Source: Seminavis robusta (lineage: Eukaryota > Bacillariophyta > Bacillariophyceae > Naviculales > Naviculaceae). From it: 62,112 nucleotides of DNA. Under the pieces are notes generated by a model. It had not been told where the DNA came from and did no database searches. It saw only the letters and a list, made by a program, of their open reading frames with translations. Positions 45,111-55,214 of the stretch are shown one piece after another; position 1 is the stretch's first letter; every line of letters begins with the position of its first letter. The stretch lies in assembly GCA_903772945.1 (NCBI GenBank), contig CAICTM010000517.1, positions 1 to 62,112 on the forward strand. Direction: 5' to 3'. The translations under genes and the position numbers were made by a program.

Positions 45111-45737
45111 ACAGATCCTTTCAGCGATTCCAGCTTTTGCGGGACTTTCCGGGTACGCGTACATGTACCGTACAGCGTACGGTACCTTCAAGTCCAGCGA
45201 CCAAACTCTGCTTCTGTCAGCAGCTTTGCAGCCTTGACGCAAAAACGGCGACCACTCTGCTCCTGCGTAAGAATCAAAGACTAGCTTCACGTACACCATT
45301 AACTCTTTCATGGTGGTTGATCGTCAAGCATTAACTTTCCAAGTTTGGTCTTGGACTCTTGTTCTTTGCTTTTAAGTAATGAATGTCTTGTGACGTTCGA
45401 CAACGACCCCAATGTTATGTGACAGGGACTCATCTATTTAATAACCAAGAAATTGGAGAGAACTATTAATTAATAGGGGGAAGCGATTTACACTGGCTGC
45501 ACTGGCTGAAAGCGCTTCCAACAACATCCAAGAGCTGTCCAAGCATCCAAGAGACAGGAGATGGTCGTGAACTTTCTTGAAGTTAGTCGCCATTTCGCCA
45601 TCAAGAAGGAGGGGATGAATAGGAAGGGGTCAGCAGTCAGCAATCAGCAATGCAGATGCCCACCATCTAAAAGCTAGCTAGCTCTGGAAACATTCAAACA
45701 GGAGTCTCTGTAGCAGGAGTAGATAGAAAGACGAACA
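45111..45737. other. Upstream region of the ankyrin-like gene
   Basis: No supported gene. It contains GTACCGTACAGCGTACGGTACC near 45164-45185, a palindrome-rich stretch, and CTAGCTAGCTC near 45671. Confidence 0.4.
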
Positions 45738-47828
45738 ATGAACCTCGCAAGTGGAGATGACCTCTACATAAGCGGCTTCTCAGACCGCATGGACTCTGTG
45801 TCCATCGCCAAGACAATGATCTCTGAGGATCATGGGCTGGGGGCGACGGGGAAGGCTGAGATTCGGGTAAGCCCACATACTACTACTAGAAAGGGATCAC
45901 CCACCAGCAGCAATTCCAGAGGCCAGGGACAGGCCATCGAGGTTGACTTCTACCGCAACCCCACTATGCTTTCGAGGATGATTCTGTACAACAAGTTCTC
46001 GAACGCCAACAAGCGAGTACGTGATCACCCTCAAGAAGCCATGGTCTGGGTTTGCTCCAAGCGCAAGACCAATGCGACGCAAAAGTCTCAGATCCACAGC
46101 ATCTTTGACCGAAGCCATTCTACCACTAGCTTGACCAGCAGAACCCACCAACAACAACAGTACTCGAGCAACCAACAACACTCGGACTACTCTCTTCGGC
46201 AGTTACCCATCCACATTGCCTGCTCCTGTCTGGCATTTACGCATGATTCGGTGCTTCGGTCCGAACTGGAACAACTGATTGTTAGACTGGTTGTGACATA
46301 TCCCGAGGGATGTGCGGAATTCGATCACAGCGGAAGACGACCACTGCACGAAGCTCTGTTCAGTGCTGCAACTGCTGAAACGATCTCCATGCTGCTAATG
46401 GCAGATCCAAAGAGCATTGATCAACGCGACAAATTCGGGAGAACTCCCATTGAACTCTGCAATCGCCTTCAGGGTGGACCCAAGGAAGATATCAAGGCAC
46501 TGCTGGATTTGGGAGTCCAGTACTGGGAACGAGCTCGCGACGAAGCCAAGCTGCGAATGAAGATGGCAGTGGTCCCTCCGTCGGGAGCTAGTGTTAGCAG
46601 CAGCATCGTCGCGGGAAGCAGTCAAGCTGAAAAGGAAACCCTTGTTACGACCGCATCCACCAACATGCCAACGAAAAAGCAGCAACAGAATCAGATCGAA
46701 TCGGAAGAGATTACACCAATTGCTTGGGAGCAGCTAGAGAGACGGGTAATCCTTTTGGAACAGCTCTTGGCTGAAATGTATGAAAAGAACTATGAGTTGG
46801 CAGGGGCAGTCGAACAGCTCAAAAAGGCAAAACAAGCACTGACTGTCAAACTAGAGATTGCTCGAACGCAGCCATCGAGCCTCCGACAAAGAGGTTCTTG
46901 GCATTCGCGAGGGGGTGGTTCACTCAAGTCGGCTTCCAGGTCCATCGAAACTCTTTCCGTAGACACCATTCCGGAAGATGATGAAGAAAGCATCGCCGAG
47001 ATGATTGATCAAGTAGAATCGGTCGTGGGGTCCTACCATAGCAGCAAGTACCAACCCACCACGGCCGGAGGAAGTGGGGTTTCGGAAATCTCCTCGTTTT
47101 CATCCCATACAGGTGGACAGGGGGATAGCGTCATTCCCTGTCCGCCGGATTTTGCTCGATCAGAAAGCTTGGTTTCAGGGCTCACCGAAGCAAGTTTCTT
47201 CGATGCATCCATCTATGCAGTAAGGGACCCAGCGAATACTAGTTCCGCTGACAGTGATTCGAGATTCGGGACGGCAAGTCTCCTCGGGACGGACAACTTG
47301 AATGAAATGTTCCAAGCTGCCCAGAAGACTGTCCGAAAACCGTGGTCTTCGCCAGTGGCGTCCTCCACATTTCTGCCCTCGGGTGGCCATCAACACACAA
47401 CAACCCCCATGGTGGTGGAAGAAGAGGAGGAAGAGTTTGCACTTGGTGGTGATGCAGCAATGGAGGTCGACCGCAGCGCTGGCACAGGTGAGATATTCTT
47501 CCCCGGATTTCGACCTGAACCAGCGGCCCCGGCTTACGTTAACTCGTCCATCTCGACGTCCGCTTCATCCGTAGAGACTTCAGATATGCGAATACCCGAC
47601 AATTCCACGTTGGCTACTGACGAGTACGACAGTAGTCACACAGGGAGGGTCTCCCCCGGTGCCGATGAAGCTTCAAGAGAAACCATGTCAACACGCGCTC
47701 GCGTTATTGAGAACAGAGTCTTTGGAGGAACGGAAGAGGATGATACCAGTGAAAGCGAGAGCACGTCTGCTCCAGACCCTACGCGATACAATTATGACAT
47801 TCGTATTCCAGCCCTCGACTGGGCTTGA
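45738..47828 (+). CDS. Ankyrin-repeat-like protein with central coiled coil
   Basis: This is an intronless 696-aa frame, with ATG at 45738. The N-terminus contains VDFYRNPTMLSRMILYNKF and VWVCSKRKTN. Two to three ankyrin-like units follow at about 150-260: LRQLPIHIACSCLAF, DHSGRRPLHEALFSAATAETI, DKFGRTPIELCNRLQGGPKEDI. They keep the 'G-x-x-P-L/I-x-x-A/L' pattern. A coiled coil at about 335-380 (WEQLERRVILLEQLLAEMYE) separates them from a long acidic, Ser-rich, probably disordered tail ending in RYNYDIRIPALDWA. Proteins of this layout are frequent in diatom genomes without a known role. There is no TM segment or signal peptide. The function is not assigned. Confidence 0.65.
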   Translation: MNLASGDDLYISGFSDRMDSVSIAKTMISEDHGLGATGKAEIRVSPHTTTRKGSPTSSNSRGQGQAIEVDFYRNPTMLSRMILYNKFSNANKRVRDHPQEAMVWVCSKRKTNATQKSQIHSIFDRSHSTTSLTSRTHQQQQYSSNQQHSDYSLRQLPIHIACSCLAFTHDSVLRSELEQLIVRLVVTYPEGCAEFDHSGRRPLHEALFSAATAETISMLLMADPKSIDQRDKFGRTPIELCNRLQGGPKEDIKALLDLGVQYWERARDEAKLRMKMAVVPPSGASVSSSIVAGSSQAEKETLVTTASTNMPTKKQQQNQIESEEITPIAWEQLERRVILLEQLLAEMYEKNYELAGAVEQLKKAKQALTVKLEIARTQPSSLRQRGSWHSRGGGSLKSASRSIETLSVDTIPEDDEESIAEMIDQVESVVGSYHSSKYQPTTAGGSGVSEISSFSSHTGGQGDSVIPCPPDFARSESLVSGLTEASFFDASIYAVRDPANTSSADSDSRFGTASLLGTDNLNEMFQAAQKTVRKPWSSPVASSTFLPSGGHQHTTTPMVVEEEEEEFALGGDAAMEVDRSAGTGEIFFPGFRPEPAAPAYVNSSISTSASSVETSDMRIPDNSTLATDEYDSSHTGRVSPGADEASRETMSTRARVIENRVFGGTEEDDTSESESTSAPDPTRYNYDIRIPALDWA

Positions 47829-48379
47829 GCGGATTCCTTACAGAATTGTTGAAGTGATGTAGCTGGGTGGGCATTGATTGCTGAGAAAGTTCTAAGAGTA
47901 GAATGCAAAGAAAGTCTTAGGATGTTGGTATACAGTGTCTACTCTAGCTTGTTGGGAGTGAGTGTTAGCTTGTCGTTGTCCTGCATCCCAAGGGGAGATA
48001 CCTACTCAGGGCCTCCCACCTTGAATCTACGATGAAGCTTGGACGACGAGTGTCACCACAAATATCCTAGGAGGCACCATGTGTGCTTGGTTAATGCGAG
48101 ACACCAGCTTCCTTACGTCACCGACGCATCTGAAACCGTGTTTATTATTGTCTTGCGTTTCGTGTCCTCAAATAGAGGCTCGTAGGCGACAATTTCCCAA
48201 CTGCTTCTCCGGCGAGATAATGGTTTCAAAATGGCAAATGATGAAACAGGCGGCTCGATCCCAAGCAAAGCACCGCCACAAAATTGCAGTGATGTGTGGC
48301 AAATGCATTTGAAAAGAGAAGCACGTGTCAAACAAAACCGTACCACAAGACACAGAGAAGCGTCGAGAAGTGAAACGTA
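47829..48379. other. Convergent intergenic region, no supported gene
   Basis: This is the 3' flanks of the ankyrin-like and tubulin cofactor C genes. Short frames on both strands (48079-48312, 48113-48346) overlap each other and resemble nothing. Confidence 0.5.
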
Positions 48380-49534
48380 TTAGAGCTCGTCATCGTCGCT
48401 ATCTTCTTGCTCAGCTTGTGGTTGTGTGGATAGTTGGGTTTCGGCATTACTGGTCCCAACTTCTGTCTGTTGTGTCACGAAAGGTTGCTCGTCAGATGTT
48501 GTTTTCCTGATTGATGCATTCTTGGTGGGTACTATTGAGTTGGTTGGTAGGACGTCAACTCGAAAGTTGGGACTGGGTACTCCTCTGTGCAGCCAACTAA
48601 AGTCTTTGACATCTAGTAGCTCACATTTGCTGTGCTCTTGGCTCTGTCTTGAGGATGCCGTGGGTGTTTTTGGAGCGATAGAAAAGACTACATTGTTGGA
48701 TTCTTCCATGATGGCACCACCAGACCGTTCTGCGTCGGCAATGTGAATCTTCAGGTTGTTGGATTCGTGAATTCTCAACTGATGAAAGGATTTGACATGG
48801 ATATCTACATGGTTGCAATTTGTCATATGCAGTGCTCCCGAAATAGCGGTATCACTGTCCACTCGGATGGTGGAATGTGAAACATTTGAAATATGCAATT
48901 CCTGGAAACTGTTTTGCAATTGGATGCACGAGTGCTGAATATTGACAATAAGCAAGGAACCTCCAGTCAAGCACAGCTCCTTTTCAGAAGGAGAGTCCTT
49001 TAAACTTTCGGCAGTGTCTCCCATTGGACGAGTGACAATCCGTTCCGCCTGGGTGACAACCATGGAGACATGGCTCTTATTTGCCAGAGGATTTTCAACT
49101 GCTGGCGATAATGTATCGGAAATTGGATCCGGCTTTGTGACCTTCGCTTTGTCTTGTCTCGTAGATGTTGTTGTTTGACGTTCCTTCCATGCTTTTCGGT
49201 AACGTCGAAAGGTAAAGCTGGCTTTGGGAAGCAATGACGCCTTGGCCTGATCAAGTTTGACGGAACATTCCTCAAAGCCAGTGTATAGATCTCCAATAAC
49301 ATTATTTTTATCAGTCTCTGCCAAGTGTTTCCGACGCAATGAGTCGAGGGATTCTTGCAGCTCCGTCAAAGTTCCCCGTAGATTGGCATTCTTGGTAGAA
49401 GGGTCCAAATTTTCGGCGCCAGATTGGTAGTCGTCCACAACCTTCTCGAGATGACCTTGCCAACGACCAAGTTCGACTTTTAGCAACTTTATCTGTATTG
49501 GGGATCCATTCTGAAGACGCTGATCCATTGTCAT
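48380..49534 (-). CDS. Tubulin-folding cofactor C (TBCC domain protein)
   Basis: A single exon runs from ATG at 49534 (MTMDQRLQ), 384 aa. The N-terminal third is helical with coiled-coil character (ELQESLDSLRRKHLAE) and resembles the spectrin-like N-domain of TBCC. A linker follows. The C-terminal beta-helix (CARP/C-CAP fold) has the repeated ladder LHISNVSHSTIRVDSDTAIS, LHMTNCNHVDIHV, HQLRIHESNNLKIHI, GGAIMEESNNVVFSI, ending in DVKDFSWLHRGVPSPNF. The conserved QLR arginine that acts as the GAP finger toward beta-tubulin in TBCC and RP2 is present at about residue 254. TBCC completes tubulin heterodimer folding together with cofactors A, B, D and E. The acidic tail (EQEDSDDDEL) is extra. It is divergent with the hydrolase gene. 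Confidence 0.85.
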   Translation of the reverse strand: MTMDQRLQNGSPIQIKLLKVELGRWQGHLEKVVDDYQSGAENLDPSTKNANLRGTLTELQESLDSLRRKHLAETDKNNVIGDLYTGFEECSVKLDQAKASLLPKASFTFRRYRKAWKERQTTTSTRQDKAKVTKPDPISDTLSPAVENPLANKSHVSMVVTQAERIVTRPMGDTAESLKDSPSEKELCLTGGSLLIVNIQHSCIQLQNSFQELHISNVSHSTIRVDSDTAISGALHMTNCNHVDIHVKSFHQLRIHESNNLKIHIADAERSGGAIMEESNNVVFSIAPKTPTASSRQSQEHSKCELLDVKDFSWLHRGVPSPNFRVDVLPTNSIVPTKNASIRKTTSDEQPFVTQQTEVGTSNAETQLSTQPQAEQEDSDDDEL

Positions 49535-49916
49535 CTCTTTTCTCTTGCTTGGATTGCCTGAAGATTGGTACACTTATTGTTGGTGGTTGTTGGTTGTTGG
49601 TTGTTGCGTGGATGAAGAAGTGCATGACGTGGATTTAACGCAAATAGGCGGAATTATTAACATGCTTGAACTCAATCAGAGCAATAAGCCTTCAGACTAT
49701 TATACCCCAAAATCCCAAAGGCGATCTTTCTTTGCTGCCAGGATAGACGTCGATCTCTGAGGCACCACAGCCACCACAGAAGAAATCATCGGTATCAGCT
49801 CTTGATGTCCATGAGTGTGAAGGCCTCTGTGAGGACGGCGGCTTGCTAAGTAACTTCTAATCACGGCGAATCGAAGCTATCGAGTCGAGACTGGTAGAAC
49901 GACGAAGGAGCCGATC
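49535..49916. promoter_or_regulatory. Shared upstream region of a divergent gene pair (TBCC / methylesterase-like)
   Basis: 382 bp lie between the start codons. TTGGTGGTTGTTGGTTGTTGG repeats at about 49578-49605. No core-promoter motif is assigned. Confidence 0.4.
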
Positions 49917-51158
49917 ATGGCAAGAATTTCACATATCCTGAATACCCTCTTGGTAGTTCTTCCGTTGGCCAACGTGTGGCGCATTGCCAAGGCGAAGAAT
50001 CTGCTGGTATCGGGCTCTTCGTTTCAACCAACCAGTGACGAAGATCCACCGCCGGTTTACATGGCAAGCCTCCTATTGATTCTAGTGTTGGGGTGTAAAG
50101 TGATCGCCTCCATGATTGACTGGTTAAGTGCCAGGCAAGAAGAAGACACAACCAATGCTGCCGAACGGGCATTACACCACTCCATTCGGGACTCTGGATT
50201 TTTCTTCTACTTGATGGAAATCATGTCAGTGGACAAAGTAGTCCCCACGGTTCTGAAATATCCTGGCGTACTGGCTCGAAAATTCCGGTTATCCAGGCAC
50301 AAACGAGTCATTCACTATGGCCAACAATCATCTTCCCAAAAGATCGAGATCTATCTTCCAGCACAAACGGATGAATTCAGAAAACCTGCCAGTGGATTGG
50401 TTGTCTTTGTCCACGGGGGTGCCTGGGGATCTGGAGGTCCTGCTTCGTATGAACTCATGGCAGATACATTTATGGACGTCAATTGGGCCATTGCTGTCGT
50501 GGGATACCGTGTGTATCCGGAAGGAGATGCCAGTACACAGATCCAAGACGTGGAACTCGCTGTTGCCGAAATTGCCAAATTCTTCCCACTCCTATGCCAA
50601 AACAACGTCTTTTTATTCGGACATAGTTCGGGAGCACATGTTTGCATGCTCGCTATAGTGGAGAGAGCCAGAAGAGACCTAGAAGTTTCTCGGATCTCAT
50701 CAGCTGCAGCTCTGGATCGGAGACGTAAACGAATCAATTTCGATGGATTGATCGGCATGTCGGGACCATACAACATTGATCGCCACTACGATTACGAAGC
50801 TGGCCGCGGAGTCGAACAAATATCGCCCATGTCACCCGCAAACGGACACTCCAGACAAATGTTTTTGAGGTTTTCTCCGGCTGTACAGCTCGTGGATATC
50901 GCGTCACAGTGTACATCGGAAGACGAACGACAAGCTGTTCGTTGTGCCATTCCTCCAATAACTTTGATACATGGATTGAACGACAAAACAGTCCCTCACT
51001 CAGCAACAGAGGAAGCAGCTCGGCTGCTCAAGACGACTGATGTAGCTGATTGCAAAGAGATTTACGTGGATGACACCGGGCATGAGCAGACCATCATGGA
51101 ACTCATGTTGGGCGGACCAGTCCAAGATATTTTTACAAAGTTGCTACAGGAGCAGTAG
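49917..51158 (+). CDS. Alpha/beta hydrolase, prenylcysteine methylesterase (ICME)-like
   Basis: This is an intronless 413-aa protein. Two hydrophobic N-terminal segments (about 8-20 and 48-68) suggest membrane attachment. The esterase fold is complete: the HGGAW oxyanion motif at 166-170, FGHSSGAH with nucleophile Ser237, Asp356 in LIHGLNDKTVPHS and His389 in DDTGHEQ. The phrases GYRVYPEGDASTQIQDVELA, IGMSGPYNIDRHYDYE and LRFSPAVQLVDIA follow the order seen in isoprenylcysteine methylesterases, which reverse C-terminal carboxyl methylation of prenylated proteins at the ER or Golgi. Related carboxylesterases share the core motifs, so the substrate is not certain. The stop is followed by a (TCTAG)4 microsatellite. 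Confidence 0.72.
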   Translation: MARISHILNTLLVVLPLANVWRIAKAKNLLVSGSSFQPTSDEDPPPVYMASLLLILVLGCKVIASMIDWLSARQEEDTTNAAERALHHSIRDSGFFFYLMEIMSVDKVVPTVLKYPGVLARKFRLSRHKRVIHYGQQSSSQKIEIYLPAQTDEFRKPASGLVVFVHGGAWGSGGPASYELMADTFMDVNWAIAVVGYRVYPEGDASTQIQDVELAVAEIAKFFPLLCQNNVFLFGHSSGAHVCMLAIVERARRDLEVSRISSAAALDRRRKRINFDGLIGMSGPYNIDRHYDYEAGRGVEQISPMSPANGHSRQMFLRFSPAVQLVDIASQCTSEDERQAVRCAIPPITLIHGLNDKTVPHSATEEAARLLKTTDVADCKEIYVDDTGHEQTIMELMLGGPVQDIFTKLLQEQ

Positions 51159-51561
51159 TCTAGTCTAGTCTAGTCTAACTTGGAGGTTTAGAAGGAAGTG
51201 AGAAGGGCTCAAAACTATTAATAAGCTCTATTTTGACGTTGATGTGGGATCTCAACTTCTTTCTACTTTCTACTGGTGGACGGAAACTTGGGCTTTTGGT
51301 TTTCAAATTATCAGGCTATTGCGTTAGTGGTTTAGTAGACTAGTGCTATCATTTGCATAGCCAACATGAAAATAGACGCTGGCACCACCAGGTACTGGTC
51401 CATGGGGAAAACAGAAACTAACTAGACTCGTCTTGAGGAAGGTCCGTGTCACCGTTGTTTTGTCGCACTATCTTCACTCATTTGAATGTACTGAGATAAA
51501 GAAGAGGCAATGTGAGCAGCAGCCCTTCCTCATGCTGGGAGTGACGCTCAAGTTCCTTCAC
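51159..51561. other. Convergent 3' intergenic region
   Basis: It begins with a (TCTAG)4 pentanucleotide repeat right after the hydrolase stop (51157-51176). Nothing else is recognised. Confidence 0.5.
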
Positions 51562-54207
51562 TTACTTGAAATCCCTGACCTCGGTGACGATATCCATCGC
51601 TTTTCCGAGCAAATCACTCATCTCTTCGCAAGTTTGGCGACGTTGAGCAATGTCCTCAGCTTCTTGCATCAGATTGCCAACTTCCGCATCACGGTAGAGC
51701 TCGCTCACGAGCTCGTTTTGCATTGCATCTCTCACATGATTGACCAGGTAGTACATGATGGTTTTTGGAACAAGATCCACAAAGTTCTACGCAACACAAG
51801 AGTGAGCTGAGCTAACTATCAGTGGAACTCAAAATAACCACCTACACAACACAAAGCTCACCTTTCTGACAATCTTGAAATAGGAATCAATCAATGATTT
51901 GATCACTTGCATTTCCACTTGATCCCTTTCGGTAGGTGGTGTGTCTGTTTGCTTCATCGTGTCCGGTACTTGCGGCAGATGGACGACGGATGATGGCCCC
52001 GAGTTTCCACGGTGCCTCTGCGGCTGCACAGTCGGTTTGCCGCGAAAAATAAAGTTCATAATGCCACTATCACCTGGTCCTCCATCCGGAAAGACTCCGT
52101 TGTCATCGTCAAAATTCTCGGAGGCATTTCTGTAGACAGTGGGAGAGAGCGGGTTGTTGGAGACACCGGCAACACTCCCACTCTGAAGTGTACTTCTCCT
52201 GTCATCGTTCTCTTTTCCGACTTTTTCCATCAGCTGGGCCACAGCACGAGACCCTCCGATAAAGTCGGGGTGACTAGTATTGATGTACTACATGTAGTAG
52301 ACAGACAGGCACAAGAAGGGTATACGTGAGCAACAGAGGAAGACCATGATATATCACAGCTTTTCGTGGACCTACCGCCAATTCAATCTTGACCAAGTTG
52401 GACACCATCATTTGTGTAGGCTCCATGGCGCGTTTGAGGAGCATATTGACGACCTCAATCATGCGGTCACGTAGAGTCGGAAATCTGGTCAATTCAGATG
52501 GCTCCGATTGAGAGGAAATCCTCTGGAGCTCTTCATAGACCAGATCAACGCATTGAACTCCCGGCTGTTCGAGACGCGCAATTTGGCGGCGAATGAGAAT
52601 GTCAAACGACACCTCGGGAACAAACAAAGCGGGTCGCGTTCCGTGAGCATTGCATATTGTTGTCCTGATTTCTTCATCAGAGAGCCCATCAAAGGGACCA
52701 ACACCAAAGATTGTAGCAGCGAATACCTCTGTGAAGATAGTAGAGATACGGGCTCCACCAAAGAGTTCTCTGAAAGGGTCGCACTTGGAGCGTTGTCCTC
52801 TAAGATCGTTCTGCCCTCCTCTACCCTCGATGATTGCCGTGAAATTGGTGGAAAATTTGGAAAGAAGCCTTAGCAATTCACCACCTGACGAAGGTCCCGA
52901 CGCCACAGAGGCAGGGGTGCCGAGAGCCTCGAGTTCTTGGTTTACATCCACAGCCATGTTGATGATTCGATTCTTGAGATCAGGCAAGCAATCTCGAATG
53001 TGGTGCATCAGCATAGTATTGAGGTGTTGTGAAAGACGTTTGGTTCCACACTTGGCAAGCAGCTGGCGATCTCTTCCATACACAGAGTGTGCTCGAAAGA
53101 AACTTTCCTCCTTCTTGAGACCATCTTGAATGCTAAGGTCGTTATTGACGTCTCTCTGTCCACGGTTTACAACCGCGACATAGCCTCTGCGAAGTGGGAT
53201 GACTCGGTTCATGAGAATGTCGCTGGCATCAGTGCCATCGTCCATGAGGTCTAGTTTGGTCAAGACGCCCACAGTACGGGTTCCATGAGGATCGACAGCT
53301 TGTGCCAGCTTCAACGCGTCAGAGTTTGCGATATCTTGGTTGGCGCTGGTGACAGCCAGGATGATTGCGTTTGGATTGGAGATGTACTCCATACACATTT
53401 CCCGAATCTGTTCTTCAATGTTTTCGGGCTGATCTCCAACTGGGACCTTGGCAATTCCAGGCAAATCTACCAGAGTCAGAGACAGCACTTCGGGAGAGTA
53501 AATCTTCAAGTGGATTGGTGCGTGGTCGATTCCCTTATTGGGACCTGTGAGCCTCTCAGTTTCTCTCACAATCTCCGAGCGAATGGACACAAAGTCATGG
53601 TATCTGCATCAATCTGGTGCGTCAGTACTAAATGTACAATGAAAGAGCACCGCGAATGAAAAGCTTCAACAGTAAGCGAATCAATTTGCTTACCTCTTTC
53701 CGGGTTGGTGCAGGAACTCTCCAAATTCCGTTTCGCTTTGGCCATCATGACTAGTGTTGAAAAGCTGAAGAACCAAGGGTCTTCGTGTCACAATGCCAGA
53801 TCCTCTGTTTTTGGAATACGGTAGGTAGAGCGAGGAGATGAGTTAACACAGGTGTAGAACAAAATCTCACCACTACCATATTGGTTGCGTGCCAATTCAA
53901 TTCGTTCCTTACCGTGGAAGAAAAGATCGTCCTACAATGGCCTCCAGTACACTGAATGAAAAGAGAGTTGTCGGGAAAACAAAATACTTTGAGGAGAGAT
54001 CGACAATGATACAAAATATCTCCCATGCCATTGCAAAACTCGTTTCTTGCCAGGTGGCACACACCATCAGCAAAACGTTTCGCACCTTGATTTTCCGGAT
54101 GACTGTCCGCCAACAACTACGATCTGAGGCAAATCAATTGCAGTGGTCTGTCCCAAGGCACCGAGAACATCTTGAAGCTTGGATGCGATAGGAATCAGTT
54201 GCTCCAT
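51562..54207 (-). CDS. Dynamin-related GTPase, Vps1/DRP1 type
   Basis: There are six exons: 54207-54086, 53951-53913, 53804-53694, 53603-52376, 52287-51862 and 51786-51562. All splice sites are GT-AG with consistent phases, giving 716 aa. One exon is only 39 nt. GTPase landmarks are complete: P-loop GGQSSGKS (33-40) followed by SVLEAIVG, switch [16 protein letters not shown] (Thr60), DLPG (137-140) and TKLD (206-209). The middle domain follows ([33 protein letters not shown]) and ends in the GED ([32 protein letters not shown]). There is no PH domain and no proline-rich tail. In place of an insert B region lies a Ser/Asp-rich loop ([18 protein letters not shown]). Such dynamins act in endosomal/vacuolar fission, peroxisome division or plate formation. 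The exact role is not determinable. Confidence 0.92.
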
Positions 54208-54479
54208 GGTCGTCTCTGCGTTTGAAAGAGCAATTCAAAGAAAAATGGATCGATGTTCGGTGCAATGCTGAAGATCGACGCCCTCGATCAAATCGGCTAA
54301 ATCATTCGATGCATTCGAAATGGTATCCGTGACTCATTCAAAAACTTCAATTTATGGGACTGAAAGCAGACCGAAGGGGATGGTGTGCTAATACAATAAT
54401 ATTATGGTGCACTCATCTAACCGAATATCAACATTTTGACGACATCATTCGCCTCCCATACAGCAAGCCAAGTAAGACT

Positions 54480-54716
54480 GATCTGCAAGACACTTCGCCA
54501 ACGAATTCCAAAACTTTGCACCTCCTTTTGTCACTCCAACTCAACCGAGACATTCAAAGGAACAGCATTGAAATGAGCATCCTATGGCAAGGCAACCCAA
54601 TCAGCACTGTCAAGACTTTCAGGACACGACACTGCAGCCTATGCAACAGGGAGCGACTCCAGATACTGAAACAATCCAGAGAATCACCGAAAAAGATGAT
54701 CAACTCCAGCCAATAA
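54480..54716 (+). pseudogene. Retroelement tail fragment with CxxC zinc-finger-like motif
   Basis: A plus-strand frame includes LLLSLQLNRDIQRNSIEMSI, then GNPISTVKTFRTRHCSLCNR, then ERLQILKQSRESPKKMINSS. The pattern 'C-x-L-C-x-x-E-x-x-x-I...L/INS' resembles the segment following the reverse transcriptase in some non-LTR or Penelope-type elements (family recollection, not tested). It breaks off before the expected C-x-H half. It lies about 270 bp upstream of the dynamin start on the opposite strand. Confidence 0.35.
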
Positions 54717-54990
54717 CTTTTAGTTCCAGTACTCAAGTAATGGACTTGGCTCGCTGAAACTCTTCCTCAGGAACAGCGGTAGCTAGTAGTCAGGCAGTGC
54801 AGGGAGCCTTGTCGTGCCTCAGGAGTGGTCAACACCTCCAGTAGGCACCAAGCCAAGGACTTGGCCCTGTCAGTCAGACAGGAGGGCCAGCAGAGCTCTC
54901 TGCTGGGCCTTTTTGGGTCAGCTCACCTCAGCAGCTGGAGCTTTTGTTATTCAATCGGGCAGTGGCAGTCTGGGAAACAGTACTATCTGC

Positions 54991-55214
54991 GAGCGCTGAC
55001 AAGCTGCGCTCGCCCAGAGCAGCTAGACACGACTAGCTAGTAGAGGATTAGATGAGTGGAGAAACTCAGCCATTTACTGAGCCAACCATCTCCAATCCCC
55101 CGGGTAGCTACCATTCGGGACTGGGGAATCCCGGATAGATCCCACACGGCGGAAGGGAGTCCCGGGAATGTGATGTTCCACGGGACAGCCTTCAGTCGTG
55201 CAACCAGGGAGGGA
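54991..55214 (+). repeat. Direct repeat, copy A (about 225 bp)
   Basis: This runs from GAGCGCTGACAAGCTGCGCT to AGGGAGGGA. It aligns with copy B at 56107-56341 with roughly 90% identity by eye and a few small indels. The shared core includes CCCACACGGC and GAATGTGATGTTCCACGG. Sequence upstream of both copies (54760-54960 and 55690-55880) is related but more diverged. Confidence 0.8.
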
